Assembly: GCA_032358255.1 (NCBI GenBank)
Contig: JAULBX010028648.1
Span: 2,430 to 27,527, forward strand
DNA: 25,098 nt
DNA from: Heterotrichella gracilis
Taxonomy: Eukaryota; Sar; Xanthophyceae; Tribonematales; Xanthonemataceae
Reading direction: 5' to 3'
Under the pieces are notes generated by a model, which saw only the letters and a list, made by a program, of their open reading frames with translations, was not told where the DNA came from and did not search any database. Of the stretch, positions 16,017-24,410 are shown piece by piece (position 1 is the stretch's first letter; every line of letters begins with the position of its first letter). The position numbers were made by a program, and so were the translations under genes.

Positions 16017-16138
16017 CACTGCGCACCCTACTGCGCACCACAGAATAGCAACAAACATAGCCACTGCGCACCCTACTGCGCACCCTAGAATAGCAACAAA
16101 CATAGCCACTGCGCACCCTTCTGCGCACCCTATACTGC
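16017..16138. repeat. 45-bp minisatellite, open in frame on minus strand
   Basis: Units start at 16017, 16062 and 16107 (the last partial), beginning CACTGCGCACCCTACTGCGC. Units 1 and 2 differ at two or three positions. Because 45 is a multiple of three, the minus strand reads a repeated 15-residue hydrophobic block (GCAVGCAVAMFVAIL) within an 88-codon frame at 15993-16259. That frame has no other coding support. Confidence 0.9.
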
Positions 16139-17174
16139 ATTTAGTACTAACTGCAGTGCCACCTTGCAGCCTGCAGCGTGAGGAGTACTCTAGTGCAGGT
16201 ATGCAGGTGATTATCACCAACCCCGCACACTGCGCGCACTGCCAGGGATAAAACATCACCTCTCACACCTTCATCATTTAGAGCATTACAACATGTATTA
16301 TGTTCCTTGGGGGCTATGCTGCTTTATGCACCCATTTGCAAAGGCGTTTATTTTTGTTTCTTGAAAAGAAAATGCTTGACTAGTCACAGGCTATGCGCAT
16401 AGCCACAAACAGGTGCAGATCTACGTATAATACTTTGTGTCACACTAGGTGCAGTACCGTACGTTGGTTGGTAGCTACTTTAGTGCACCGCGATACCTCA
16501 TGCATACCTCCGACACTAGATGCAGTACCGTGCGTTCATCGACGGGGAAAACCAAGGCCTCGTTAAGTTAATACGAACTTTAATATTGGCCACACTTCAG
16601 CTTTTTGGATTAATTGCGACACTGCGCAGGCTAGTGCGCAGCAGCAAACCAATCAATTTCGACACTGTGCAGGCCACTGCGCAGGCCGAAGATAATTACT
16701 TAAATTATGATTGCGCAGGCATGTTTTAATTATTTATGAGCAATGGGCCCTCACTAGTACGGTATGTTATTTTAACAAAGTGGTGGTAGTACGTCCCATG
16801 TTTTACTGGAATTACCTGGTATTAATTGTTAGATATCAGCTGAGTATCAGCTAGCCAATGCACACTTGATTTGCAGCGGGCGGGACAGCATTGGAAATAC
16901 ACTTCAAGAACTTTTTTTTGTGCCTGGCAGGGCAATTTTTTGCCTGGCAGATGTACAGCAAATATCATTTTGTCACTCTTGAAATGATGGAGGTGATGTG
17001 CGCACCTGGTGGGATGTATCTGATTTGGGCAGAATGCCACACCCTAGCTTTCAATGAGCTGGGGATTGGTGTATCATTTTTAAACATAATTTGTACAACG
17101 TACTGTGACTGTCAAATAAAATCTTGTAAATACATCTTGTAAATATTCAAAAAACATCAATGTACAAAACAATG
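16139..17174. other. No supported gene; short direct repeat
   Basis: ACACTAGGTGCAGTACCGT at 16442 recurs with one change at 16513, 71 bp apart. A 69-codon plus frame (16520-16729, beginning MQYRAFIDGENQGLVKLI) and an 83-codon plus frame (16891-17142) are open but match nothing I know. GCGCAGGC words are clustered at 16620-16720. Confidence 0.35.
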
Positions 17175-17480
17175 TAGACATGAGGGGCACATGTGCACAG
17201 TCATGTGCCAGGCTTGCAGCCCCAGTGCAGGGATGTCGGTGCAATGGTATGGTGTTGCAGCAAAGTTGGGGTTATGCAACAACGTGTGAGCTGTGTGCAC
17301 TGCAGAGTACGCATCTTGCTAAATCCTGCCCTGAACCTCTGCTCCACTGTGTTTTGCTGTGCAAAAGCCATGCCATTAATGCCATGCATGCACTGCTGGA
17401 GTGTACGGAAGTACACTGGCTATGGCTGTTCATTAGACATAAAACGCATACATGCATAAATAGCACACGTGCACAGCATG
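17175..17480 (-). mobile_element. Family B fragment, copy 4
   Basis: Similarity to 12003-12230 is clear in order: GACATGA, CAGTCATG, CTTGCAGC, GTTGCAGCAAA, CCTGCCCTG, CTCTGCTCCACTGTGTTT, GCAAAAGCCATGCC and ATGGCTGTT. It is more diverged than the three tandem copies and heavily interrupted in all frames. The coding sense, by comparison, is minus. Confidence 0.6.
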
Positions 17481-18371
17481 TAGACCATGCTAGCAACGCA
17501 TAAATTCATATTGCCCCTTTCAGATATTCACTGAGGGCATGCGTATGCAGGTTGACTGGCATACGCACACTTCCAGTCAATTTCTGACTGGCTACTAGTT
17601 GTGAACTATTTCCGTATCAGGTATATCAGCCATATGGTGACTTGAGTTGTGTTACACACACACTTGTGATCATAGGCATGGTCAACGTACACAACGTCAG
17701 AGGAGCAGCTTGCCTACATGCATGAAGTACATGAAGACACTTATCTTGCCATTGCTGTGTCAAAGAAAATACTTGAATTTAGGCCATAAACCCTATATCT
17801 AACCCAATATTTGCCAATGCATGTACGCCATTGGCTGTAGAAAACCTCGCACAAAATCTCGTGAACTGCAATAATTGCATTGTCAAGCAAAAGCAATGTT
17901 GTATTTGTTCCAACAACTACGGGGTAAATCTTACCCTCAGGACAAAAAGTAGTTTCTTCTACAGAAAGTGTTCATTCTAGGCCACTGATTCTTTTGATTC
18001 CGTTGCCACCTGCTACTATTTTTTATGACCTGGTCATAGGCTGGCCAATGGGTATACTAATGGGTACACAGTGCCAGAAGCAGGTTGCTGTGTGTGACCT
18101 TTCCCACATATAGTCAGTCAGCTAGTCATGCTGTGTCAACACGTACGGTACTTGCAAGTACGGTACTTTCAATTGAAATCAAAATCTAACCGTAAATATT
18201 TGCCGATGCATGAACGCCGTTGGCTATGAAAACTCTCCTAGGAATATCAATGAGCTGCAGTAAACTGGCATATGTCAAGCAACTCCAATGTCATATTCAT
18301 TCATAGCCCTTGGGTAATTATCACCCTTTGGGCAAAAACTGCTTCCAATAATGTTCATTCTGCTGTACTGA
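17481..18371. repeat. ~200-bp imperfect duplication in AT-rich DNA
   Basis: 17795-17995 and 18181-18371 align along their length: ATATTTGCCAATGCATG / ATATTTGCCGATGCATG, CGCCATTGGCT / CGCCGTTGGCT, GTCAAGCAA, TTACCCTCAGGACAAAAA / TCACCCTTTGGGCAAAAA and GTTCATTCT. The offset is about 387 bp. Between them is GTACGGTACTTGCAAGTACGGTACT (a 9-bp word repeated). No coding frame is conserved. Confidence 0.75.
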
Positions 18372-18788
18372 TTATGCTAGTTTCTTATCAAGTTTATTAG
18401 GTTTTCTGCGCGCCCTGCGCCATGCAACCACCCTGTAACCACCCAGATTGGCAGTAGCTGCCGTGCCCCTGTCAAAGTTGTCCCTCCTTGTCCCACTCAC
18501 TCGATGCGTCATCTGCATTCCTTTAAATATGGAGCTGAGGACGCTACCCATGTCAAAATCCTCCCGATCCTCAAGACCCCCGACAGCTGGGGGAGGGCGG
18601 CCCACCCCTGGGTGGGGGCGCCCTCGCCCTCCACACCCTCGCCTGCCTGGTGGCCCACTGGGTGTCATCCACGTGGTCCACATCCTGAATGGCGGCGCCC
18701 CCCTCCTCCACTGCCTGTACCTCCTGCGCCAGCTGGGTGGCATGCACCTCCTGGCCGCTCACGTCGCTCCCTGTACTTTGCCGGTTGC
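18372..18788 (-). pseudogene. Family A copy 2 C-terminal exon
   Basis: The acceptor CCCCCCGCAG at 18789 is followed on the minus strand by STGSDVSGQEVHATQLAQ, EVQAVEEGG and VDHVDDTQW. This is nearly the same as copy 3. One base is missing near the start and another at GTGGGCCACC (copy 3 GTGGGACCACC), so the frame slips. It returns at DREDFDMGSVLSSIF and runs through MTHRVSGTRRDNFDRG and WRRARRKPNKLDKKL to a stop at 18372. The encoded protein thus had an acidic middle followed by a strongly basic tail. The function is unknown. Confidence 0.55.
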
Positions 18789-19595
18789 CTGCGGGGGGCA
18801 GCGGGAAAAAAGGGGGGGGAATATGTAGTGGAGTAATTGGAGTAGTAGTCACGCAGCCTGTCCTTGGAAGAAAAGCTGTGAAGATAATGCCATTGCCCTG
18901 TGGTAGGTCGTTAGGAGGCAGGGGGAGGGTGCATGGGCCACAACAAAAGGGCGGGGCCAGACGTTCATTCAGGCGAACCAGGTGGGCTGCGTCTTCTTAT
19001 AATCGGACCAATAATTAAATAAATGACAGTACTGATAGGCTGTCAGCACTAAATTGGTGGCGCTGCATCCCAGACAGTGAGCTCTGGCTAGGCAATAATT
19101 TTATTCTCCACACGCACATGTGGCTGGTGTAACAGTCTGAACAATTGTAATTACCTCTCTAGTCTGCTGGACCCTAAGCAAGGGGTTAACTAACGTAGCA
19201 GGCAATCGAGGACTTGTTGCTGCAGGGGCAGAAACCGGCAGGCAGTGGCAAGAATGGGTGGGAGCCTGGCACCGGCACATAACCCTAGCTAGTGGATAAA
19301 CCCTAATCTGGCACTGGCTCAGGGTGCAAGCGCAAGTGACAGCAGTTTTGCTGCTCACTTGTCCCAAGGGACCTGATAACAAATCCATTGTCTTGTAAGA
19401 AGCTGTGATGCATCTCTACCCCGGTGTTTCTCTACACCCCATGCAAATAGGGTCCGCTGCACAGATGAATGCGGATATCCCATGCTCATATATTGAGACA
19501 CCATGCTGCTGGACATGATGTCTATGAGAGGGATTGTAATAAAAGATAAAGGGACACCATGCACAGGCAGGAGGTGAGGGGAGGGGAGTGCGCAC

Positions 19596-19823
19596 CTGCC
19601 CCGCATGCACCTGACCCCATCGGTTCATGTCGCTCATCAACTGCAACGTGAGGTCCAGCAATGGCACACGCTCATTGTGGTCTGTTGCCGATCTCGGCTT
19701 ATATACAATCTTCAAGTCCATTCCAAAACTGCTGCTAAAATAGACAACCCGTTACAGCAAAGCGAGGTCCAGCGATGGCACACGCTCATTGAGGCCCAGC
19801 TCACCCCGCGCGCTCAGCTCACC
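19596..19823 (-). pseudogene. Family A copy 2 middle exon with internal duplication
   Basis: It is bounded by acceptor TTTGGCAG and donor CAG|GTGCGC at the same places as the exon at 23856-23957. It is 228 bp (76 codons) against 102 bp there. The excess comes partly from a 114-bp in-frame tandem duplication: the NERVPSLDLALL block is repeated as NERVPLLDLTLQ. A TAA-derived stop after the first copy interrupts the frame. It ends MSDMNRWGQVHAGQ. A family assignment is not possible. Confidence 0.5.
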
Positions 19824-20237
19824 CTGCCAAATGCATTCCGGGGATCAGGGAACAGAGGCACTGGTGCTGTACATGATGCACCGTGGCCTGATCATGGTGC
19901 ACAGGATAGAATGCCACAGCGCAGACTGGACAGGCCAGGGTCAGGCGCCACGTGGCAGCAGTGCAGGTACGTTCTGTACAGCTAGTACAGCTAGTACAGC
20001 GCTGCCCTTTATTGCGCAAGTGCACTCCAGGCAGCTAGCCAGGCCATGCTAGTTCAAGTTTTGGTGGTGGTGGGCATGCGTGGGACCACGGGTACCAGGA
20101 AATCAAAACACCATAGTTGGGCCAAGGGCGCCGGAACTCCAGTTCACAACGCATATTAGAAACTCACAAGGGCAGTGAAATCGCTTGGAATCCCTTCTAC
20201 CCCTTCAACCCACCTCCTGCCACCCAACAGCACCCAC
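19824..20237 (-). other. Intron-like segment of family A copy 2
   Basis: It aligns with 23958-24410 of copy 3, including a block reading NWSSGALGP on the minus strand (NWSSCAPGALGCP in copy 3), GGGCAGCGCTGTAC and a TGACCCTGGCCTG word. In copy 3 the same stretch is open in frame as part of a 436-codon frame, so I cannot exclude that part of it is exon. Confidence 0.4.
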
Positions 20238-20930
20238 CTGCTCCTATTCCACACTGATGCCCGCCAGGGTGTCGTTGAACTGGTACGGGCGGCGCACCTG
20301 GAAGAGCATGCCCCGCGCGCCTCGAACACTGCCATTGCTGGCAGCGGTACCCTCATCAGCTGCATCCACTGACACCGCTGACCACCCCCGCTTGGCGCGG
20401 CTGTGGGGAGCACCCTTAGCCCCCTGTGGCACTGCTGGTGAGGGCCCCCCTGGCCCGGGTGTTGTGTGCGGGGAGACTGGAAGCCCTGGCAACGGCGCTT
20501 GCCACCCCGACCATGGCCATTGCTGGCAGCGGCATCCTCAGCAGAGGCTTCCTCCAGCGCACAGTAAACCTCTGTAAACGCTGTCAAAGCAGACCACCCC
20601 CGCTTGTTGCGCCTATGGGAGCCTCTTGTGGTACCTCTGCTGAGAGGCTAGAGAGGATCCCTGGCATAGGGGAAGCTGTGTGGGGAGAGGACCCTCTGGC
20701 ACCGCTGACGGGGGGCCCACCAGCATGGGGGTAGGTGTGCGTGGGAAAGCCCCCACTGGCGCCTCCGGTGGGGAGTCCTGTGGCTCCTCTGATGGGGAGG
20801 CCCCCACCGCCCAGCTAGCATCGCTGATGGCGATCCCTCTGGCACGGGGGAAGGTGTGCGTGGAGGGGGTGGGGAGGTTGCAGACGATGAGCCAGCCACA
20901 GAACCACCTGTAGCGAGGCACCAAGCACCG
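20238..20930 (-). pseudogene. Family A copy 2 N-terminal repeat exon
   Basis: The minus strand carries Pro/Ala/Gly-rich repeats (EDAAASNGHGRGGKRR, GAPHSRAKRGWSAVS, DEGTAASNGSVRGARG) spread over two or three frames. They end in FQVRRPYQFNDTLAGISVE and a TAG at 20246-20244, just before the donor GTGGGTG. The equivalent point in copy 3 reads ISVAQEQ, so the stop is a decay event. Frameshifts separate the repeat units. Confidence 0.55.
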
Positions 20931-21025
20931 TGATTAGCGTTTTCTCACCTATTGTAGGGTTTCTGGTGGGTGGCGTGCGTGGCATCAGTTGGATCAAAAT
21001 GACTAGGCAGTGTGGGACTTAGCCC

Positions 21026-21064
21026 AAGTGACTTAGACTAAGTGACTTAGACTAAGTGACTAGG
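21026..21064. repeat. 14-bp tandem repeat
   Basis: AAGTGACTTAGACT occurs at 21026 and 21040, with a truncated third unit at 21054. GTACGGTACGGT follows near 21068. It is a simple local expansion. Confidence 0.9.
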
Positions 21065-21096
21065 CAGTACGGTACGGTGGACTTGCTCAAACCTCA

Positions 21097-21692
21097 CATA
21101 TGCATGCATATGGCAAGGAGAAAAGGTCACAACACACAGCGTGTAAAGTCCTAGTACGACCGTTTAACAATTAGGCAATATGCTTCTGAGTATAAGGTGT
21201 TGACTGGCCGTATCGTCCACAAGCTGGTGCATGCATGCTGGCTGCAGCACTCCAGGACACCAAGCAAGGTGGGCACTCACGGTTATCTGGCTGCGTTGCC
21301 CCTACGACGCGCCCCGAGCTTGTCGCATTCCTGAGGTAGACTGGCAGCAGAGCGCCTAGCTAGGCAGTGCACCTCGCCAATATTTGAAGAGGCGTGGCCA
21401 GATGGTCGTACTCATCCAACGCCATACTGACGGAAAGTGGTAAGGGCAGCTGTACACAAAGCCTCTGCTGCCTCTGCACTTCTGCCACAATGGTGCCTGA
21501 CCCTGGCCTTCGGCTGTGCACCATTTAAGGGTCCCTTAGCATCATGCTGCAGCATTTAACCTCTGGTCCCGCATGCGTCCCTGATTATAATGAATATAAT
21601 TACCGTGCTGATTCGTAAGTACATGCCTATTGCCTGAGTGCAGGGTGGTAGGTTTACCTAACGCCCGTCACAATGTGCGCTGGTTGTTGCAG
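21097..21692. repeat. Family C repeat, copy 2
   Basis: This is the counterpart of 7070-7690 in the same orientation. It begins with the 16-bp perfect palindrome CATATGCATGCATATG and shares the blocks CCCCTACGACGCGCCC, CTGGCAGCAGAGCGCCTAG, CTCTGCTGCCTCTGCAC and GCAGGGTGGTAGGTTTACC. No frame is conserved, so it is treated as non-coding. Confidence 0.8.
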
Positions 21693-22272
21693 TGCAGTGC
21701 AGTTTAGCCAATGCGCCTGTGCAAGGACAGGCTGTGCAGATATGTATCTATCTACTTGTATATAAATTAGATTTTCTGTCAGGAGCATAATTTGGCACCT
21801 CTGCTGACGGAATGCACTAAATGCAAAGGCTGCCTGTCCCCCAGTGGGCCATTACTTTGAAGTCACTGACACCCATGTCATACCCGAGGCTGCCTTAGAC
21901 AAACTCAGTCTGGCATGAATTTCAACCCAACATGAAATTTATTACACATCAAAGTTTGATCAGGCTGAGACTGATCCAGCCACGTGTCAAGTAGGCTGCC
22001 CTCCACGTCCCATGGTGCAGGCCATGAGCAGTGTTAAGGCTCCCGTGATGGGCCAAGCGATTTACCCACCCCTTGACACCGCTTAAGCCTGCCCAGAGAT
22101 TGTGGTGATCAGTGGGTACGGCACACAAACTGAACATATAAGAGAAGAACCTCAACGCCAACGACTGATACCACTATGAACACTGGCTGGTGAACAGACA
22201 TCCTGCGCGCAAAAGACATGTTCCCATCGCGCCAGAAAAGCAGAATAAAACTGAAGCGCACGACCCCGGTAT
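21693..22272. other. No gene seen
   Basis: This is spacer between family C copy 2 and family A copy 3. Frames of 70-75 codons on the minus strand at its right end match nothing. It contains no recognised repeat. Confidence 0.4.
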
Positions 22273-22812
22273 TCAATTGCGCTTTGAAATGCAGGCAGAA
22301 AGGCATATATTTATACTGCTGGCCGGAAAACACCAATGGAGTATAACAGCCACCCCATGCAAGGGTCTACTGGCCCCGCTGTCCCCGATAACCCACCCCC
22401 ACCCCCCACCCCTGAACCCTCTTAAGGGTCTACTGGCCCGCCCCGCTGTCCCAGATGCCCCCCCTCCCACCCCCCCTACCCAAATCCCTCGCAAGGGTCT
22501 ACTGCCCCCCCCCGTGTCCCAGATGGCACTACCAGGGATGGCACTGAGCGCAATGCATAAATTTACGTACATGCCCCACCGGTTCCACGACCACTGGAAC
22601 TCCATGCCCAGGTGCCATCCCAGCTGCACAAAACTGTACTCCACTGCCCATGCATGTGCGCACAATTCTCCAGGCCTTGTTATGAGTAGTTTGAGCCCAG
22701 TGCGCACATGCCCTCTGTAGCCGCGGGTTGGGTGCAAACCATACTTGGCAGTATCAGGAGCTGCTATGCCCCAGCCAATGTGGTCCATCCGTATCCCACC
22801 AACTACCAACAC
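22273..22812 (-). CDS. Open frame downstream of family A copy 3, 179 codons
   Basis: The minus frame reads KLLITRPGELCAHAWAVEY, SFVQLGWHLGMEFQWSWNRW and GMYVNLCIALSAIPGSA, then enters a Gly-rich tail of SRPLRG repeats. The Trp-rich central part looks like a structured domain and not noise. I do not recognise it. It lies just downstream of the family A stop at 22818 and may be a further exon of the same unit or an adjacent gene. The corresponding part of copy 2 is outside the aligned region. Confidence 0.35.
   Translation of the reverse strand: MLVVGGIRMDHIGWGIAAPDTAKYGLHPTRGYRGHVRTGLKLLITRPGELCAHAWAVEYSFVQLGWHLGMEFQWSWNRWGMYVNLCIALSAIPGSAIWDTGGGSRPLRGIWVGGVGGGASGTAGRASRPLRGFRGGGWGWVIGDSGASRPLHGVAVILHWCFPASSINICLSACISKRN
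22361..22530. repeat. Tandem repeat, 63- and 69-bp units
   Basis: AAGGGTCTACTGGCCC-type units begin at 22361, 22424 and 22493. Each is followed by a C-rich spacer and GTCCCAGAT or a close variant. Unit lengths are multiples of three, and the minus strand reads SRPLRG or SRPLHG at each unit inside the 179-codon frame. Confidence 0.85.
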
Positions 22813-22817
22813 GTCAT

Positions 22818-23114
22818 CTACACCGCCTCAAGTATGGAGCTGAGATAGTCACCCACATCAGCATCCCCTGTCAGATCCAGCTGGGGAAGGGCGTCCCACT
22901 CCTCGGTGGTGGCACCCTCATCCTGGGTGCTGCAGTGGCTGCCGCCCTCGCCCTCCACCCCCTCGCCTGCCTGGTGGTCCCACTGGGTGTCATCCGCGTG
23001 GTCCAGATCATGGGTGGCGGCGGTCCCCTCCTCCACTGCCTGCACCTCCAGTGCCAGCTGGGTGGCGTGCACCTCCTGGTCGCTCACGTCACTCCCGGTG
23101 CTGCTGCCGGGTGC
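22818..23114 (-). pseudogene. Family A copy 3 C-terminal exon
   Basis: The acceptor TTCCCCCCGCAG at 23115 is followed, in phase 0, by 98 codons and a TAG: APGSSTGSDVSDQEVHATQL, EVQAVEEGTAATHDLDHA, then TTEEWDALPQLDL and VGDYLSSILEAV. The exon is very acidic. The TAG at 22820-22818 aligns with a CAG in copy 2 (GTGTAGATGACG against ATGCAGATGACG), where the frame continues into a basic tail. The stop is therefore probably a mutation in this copy. The function is unknown. Confidence 0.55.
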
Positions 23115-23855
23115 CTGCGGGGGGAAGGGAGACGCAAATCAAGAAAACCTGTATTGAAAAATTCATAAGAGTTGTGAAGAGATTGGCATTTCCCTAGCGC
23201 TTGCCACCGCGCGGTGGTAGGGGGAGGGTGCAGAGGTCACAACAAGGGGGTGGCAGACGGTCAGCGAGGGAACGTATAGAACGCAAAGTAGGTGGGCTGG
23301 CCCATGGGTCCCCTGGTAAGCAGACCAATAAATAACGCAATAAATAGTTGCCTACACCCACCCTGGTGTAACTGTGTGATAAAATGGAATTACCCATCTG
23401 GTCTGGTGGACCCTAAGCAAGGGTTGGCTACTAGCAGGCAATCAAGAAACTTGCTGCTGCAGACTGGCAGCTGCAAAAACTGGCAGGCAGAGGCAGAAAT
23501 CCTAGCTAAAACATAAACCCTAGCCTGTCACTGGCTCAGGTCGCAAGTCTTCAGCAGCTGTCAGCAGTGCCAGCGAGCTCAACACTACTCAGTCCTGACT
23601 ATCCTGACCTGGTAATAATCGTTTCGGCTGTGATGAATCTCTACGGTAACGCGCTGATTTTCAACATCCCAGGTCATTGGAAAAATGAAGTTTGCAAAAG
23701 CAGTCCGCTGCACGGATCAATACGTATACCACAGGCTGTAATTATATGTAATAATGAGACACCATGCTATTGGCCATAAGTGCTACGAGAGGGATCGTAT
23801 TAAAAGATAAAGGGACACCATGCAAGGCAGGAGGTGCAGGGAGGGGAGTGCGCAC
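23115..23855 (-). other. Intron-like segment of family A copy 3
   Basis: It aligns with 18789-19595 and 3850-4670. Shared words are GGGGGAGGGTGCA, AGGTGGGCTG, GGACCCTAAGCAAGGG, TAGCAGGCAATC, AACCCTAGCCTG/AACCCTAATCTG, and AAAAGATAAAGGGACACCATGCA near the donor. No frame is conserved. The sharing shows that copies were made from DNA with introns. Confidence 0.6.
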
Positions 23856-23957
23856 CTGCCGCGCATGCGACTGGAGCCATCGCTCCATGCCGCCCAAGTC
23901 CGCCAATGGCGCGCCCTCACCCACCTCCCCAAGCTCGCCCAGCTCGCTCAGCTCACC
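23856..23957 (-). CDS. Family A copy 3 middle exon
   Basis: This 102-bp (34-codon) block lies between the acceptor CATGTGGCAG and the donor CGGCAG|GTGCGCAC. It reads GELSELGELGEVGEGAPL then ADLGGMERWLQSHARQ. It is open and matches the border positions of the longer exon in copy 2 (19596-19823). Leu/Glu periodicity suggests a short helical or coiled-coil segment. Confidence 0.5.
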
Positions 23958-24410
23958 CTGCCACATGCACACACACCCATGGTGATTACGGTAATGACAG
24001 TGATCAGAGAACAGGGGCACTGGGGCTGTAAGTGCTGCTTCACGGCGCGCACAATCTTCACACAATGTACACAATGCCTGTAGGCGCAGAATGCACAGGC
24101 CAGGGTTGGGCGCTACTGTGACAGCAGTGGAGGGGCGCTCTGTACAGCGCTGCCCTTTAATGTGCGATTGCAGTCCGAGTAGTTCAAACAGTTCAAACAG
24201 CCAGCCAGGGCGTGCTAGTGTAAACTTGGTGGTGGTGAGCATGGCGTACATGGCGTGGGACCACATGTACTGGTGCACAGGGCAGCCAAGTGCACCAGGG
24301 GCGCAGGAACTCCAGTTCACAAGAATATTGAAAAATTTGCAAGGAGAGTATAACTGCTTGTACTCCCTTACCCCAACCTCCTGCCACCCAACACCAATGC
24401 TAGCACCCAC
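23958..24410 (-). other. Family A copy 3, open but probably intronic segment
   Basis: The whole stretch stays open in frame with the exons on either side (part of a 436-codon frame, 23742-25052). Good splice sites at 24411/24410 (CAG|GTGGGTG) and 23957 (GGCAG) argue for an intron. It includes the block NWSSCAPGALGCPVHQYMW, also seen in weaker form at 20110-20150 of copy 2. Retained-intron or exon status cannot be decided by eye. Confidence 0.4.

Larger units (their letters stand above)
18372..20930 (-). mobile_element. Family A copy 2, whole extent
   Basis: This is a multi-exon minus-strand unit collinear with copy 3 (22730-25098) and, in part, copy 1. In minus-strand order it contains an N-terminal repeat exon (20238-20930), a middle exon (19596-19823) and an acidic-to-basic C-terminal exon (18372-18788). 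Intron-like sequence between them is shared with copy 3. Frameshifts and stops in each exon make it inactive. It is separated from family C copy 2 by only about 170 bp. Confidence 0.65.

Noticed and set aside
16017-16138. CRISPR-like array
   Set aside because: The 45-bp units are contiguous with no unique spacers, so this is a minisatellite.
18448-19018. Plus-strand frames of 109-126 codons
   Set aside because: They are antisense shadows of the family A acidic exon, where the minus frame is conserved with copy 3.
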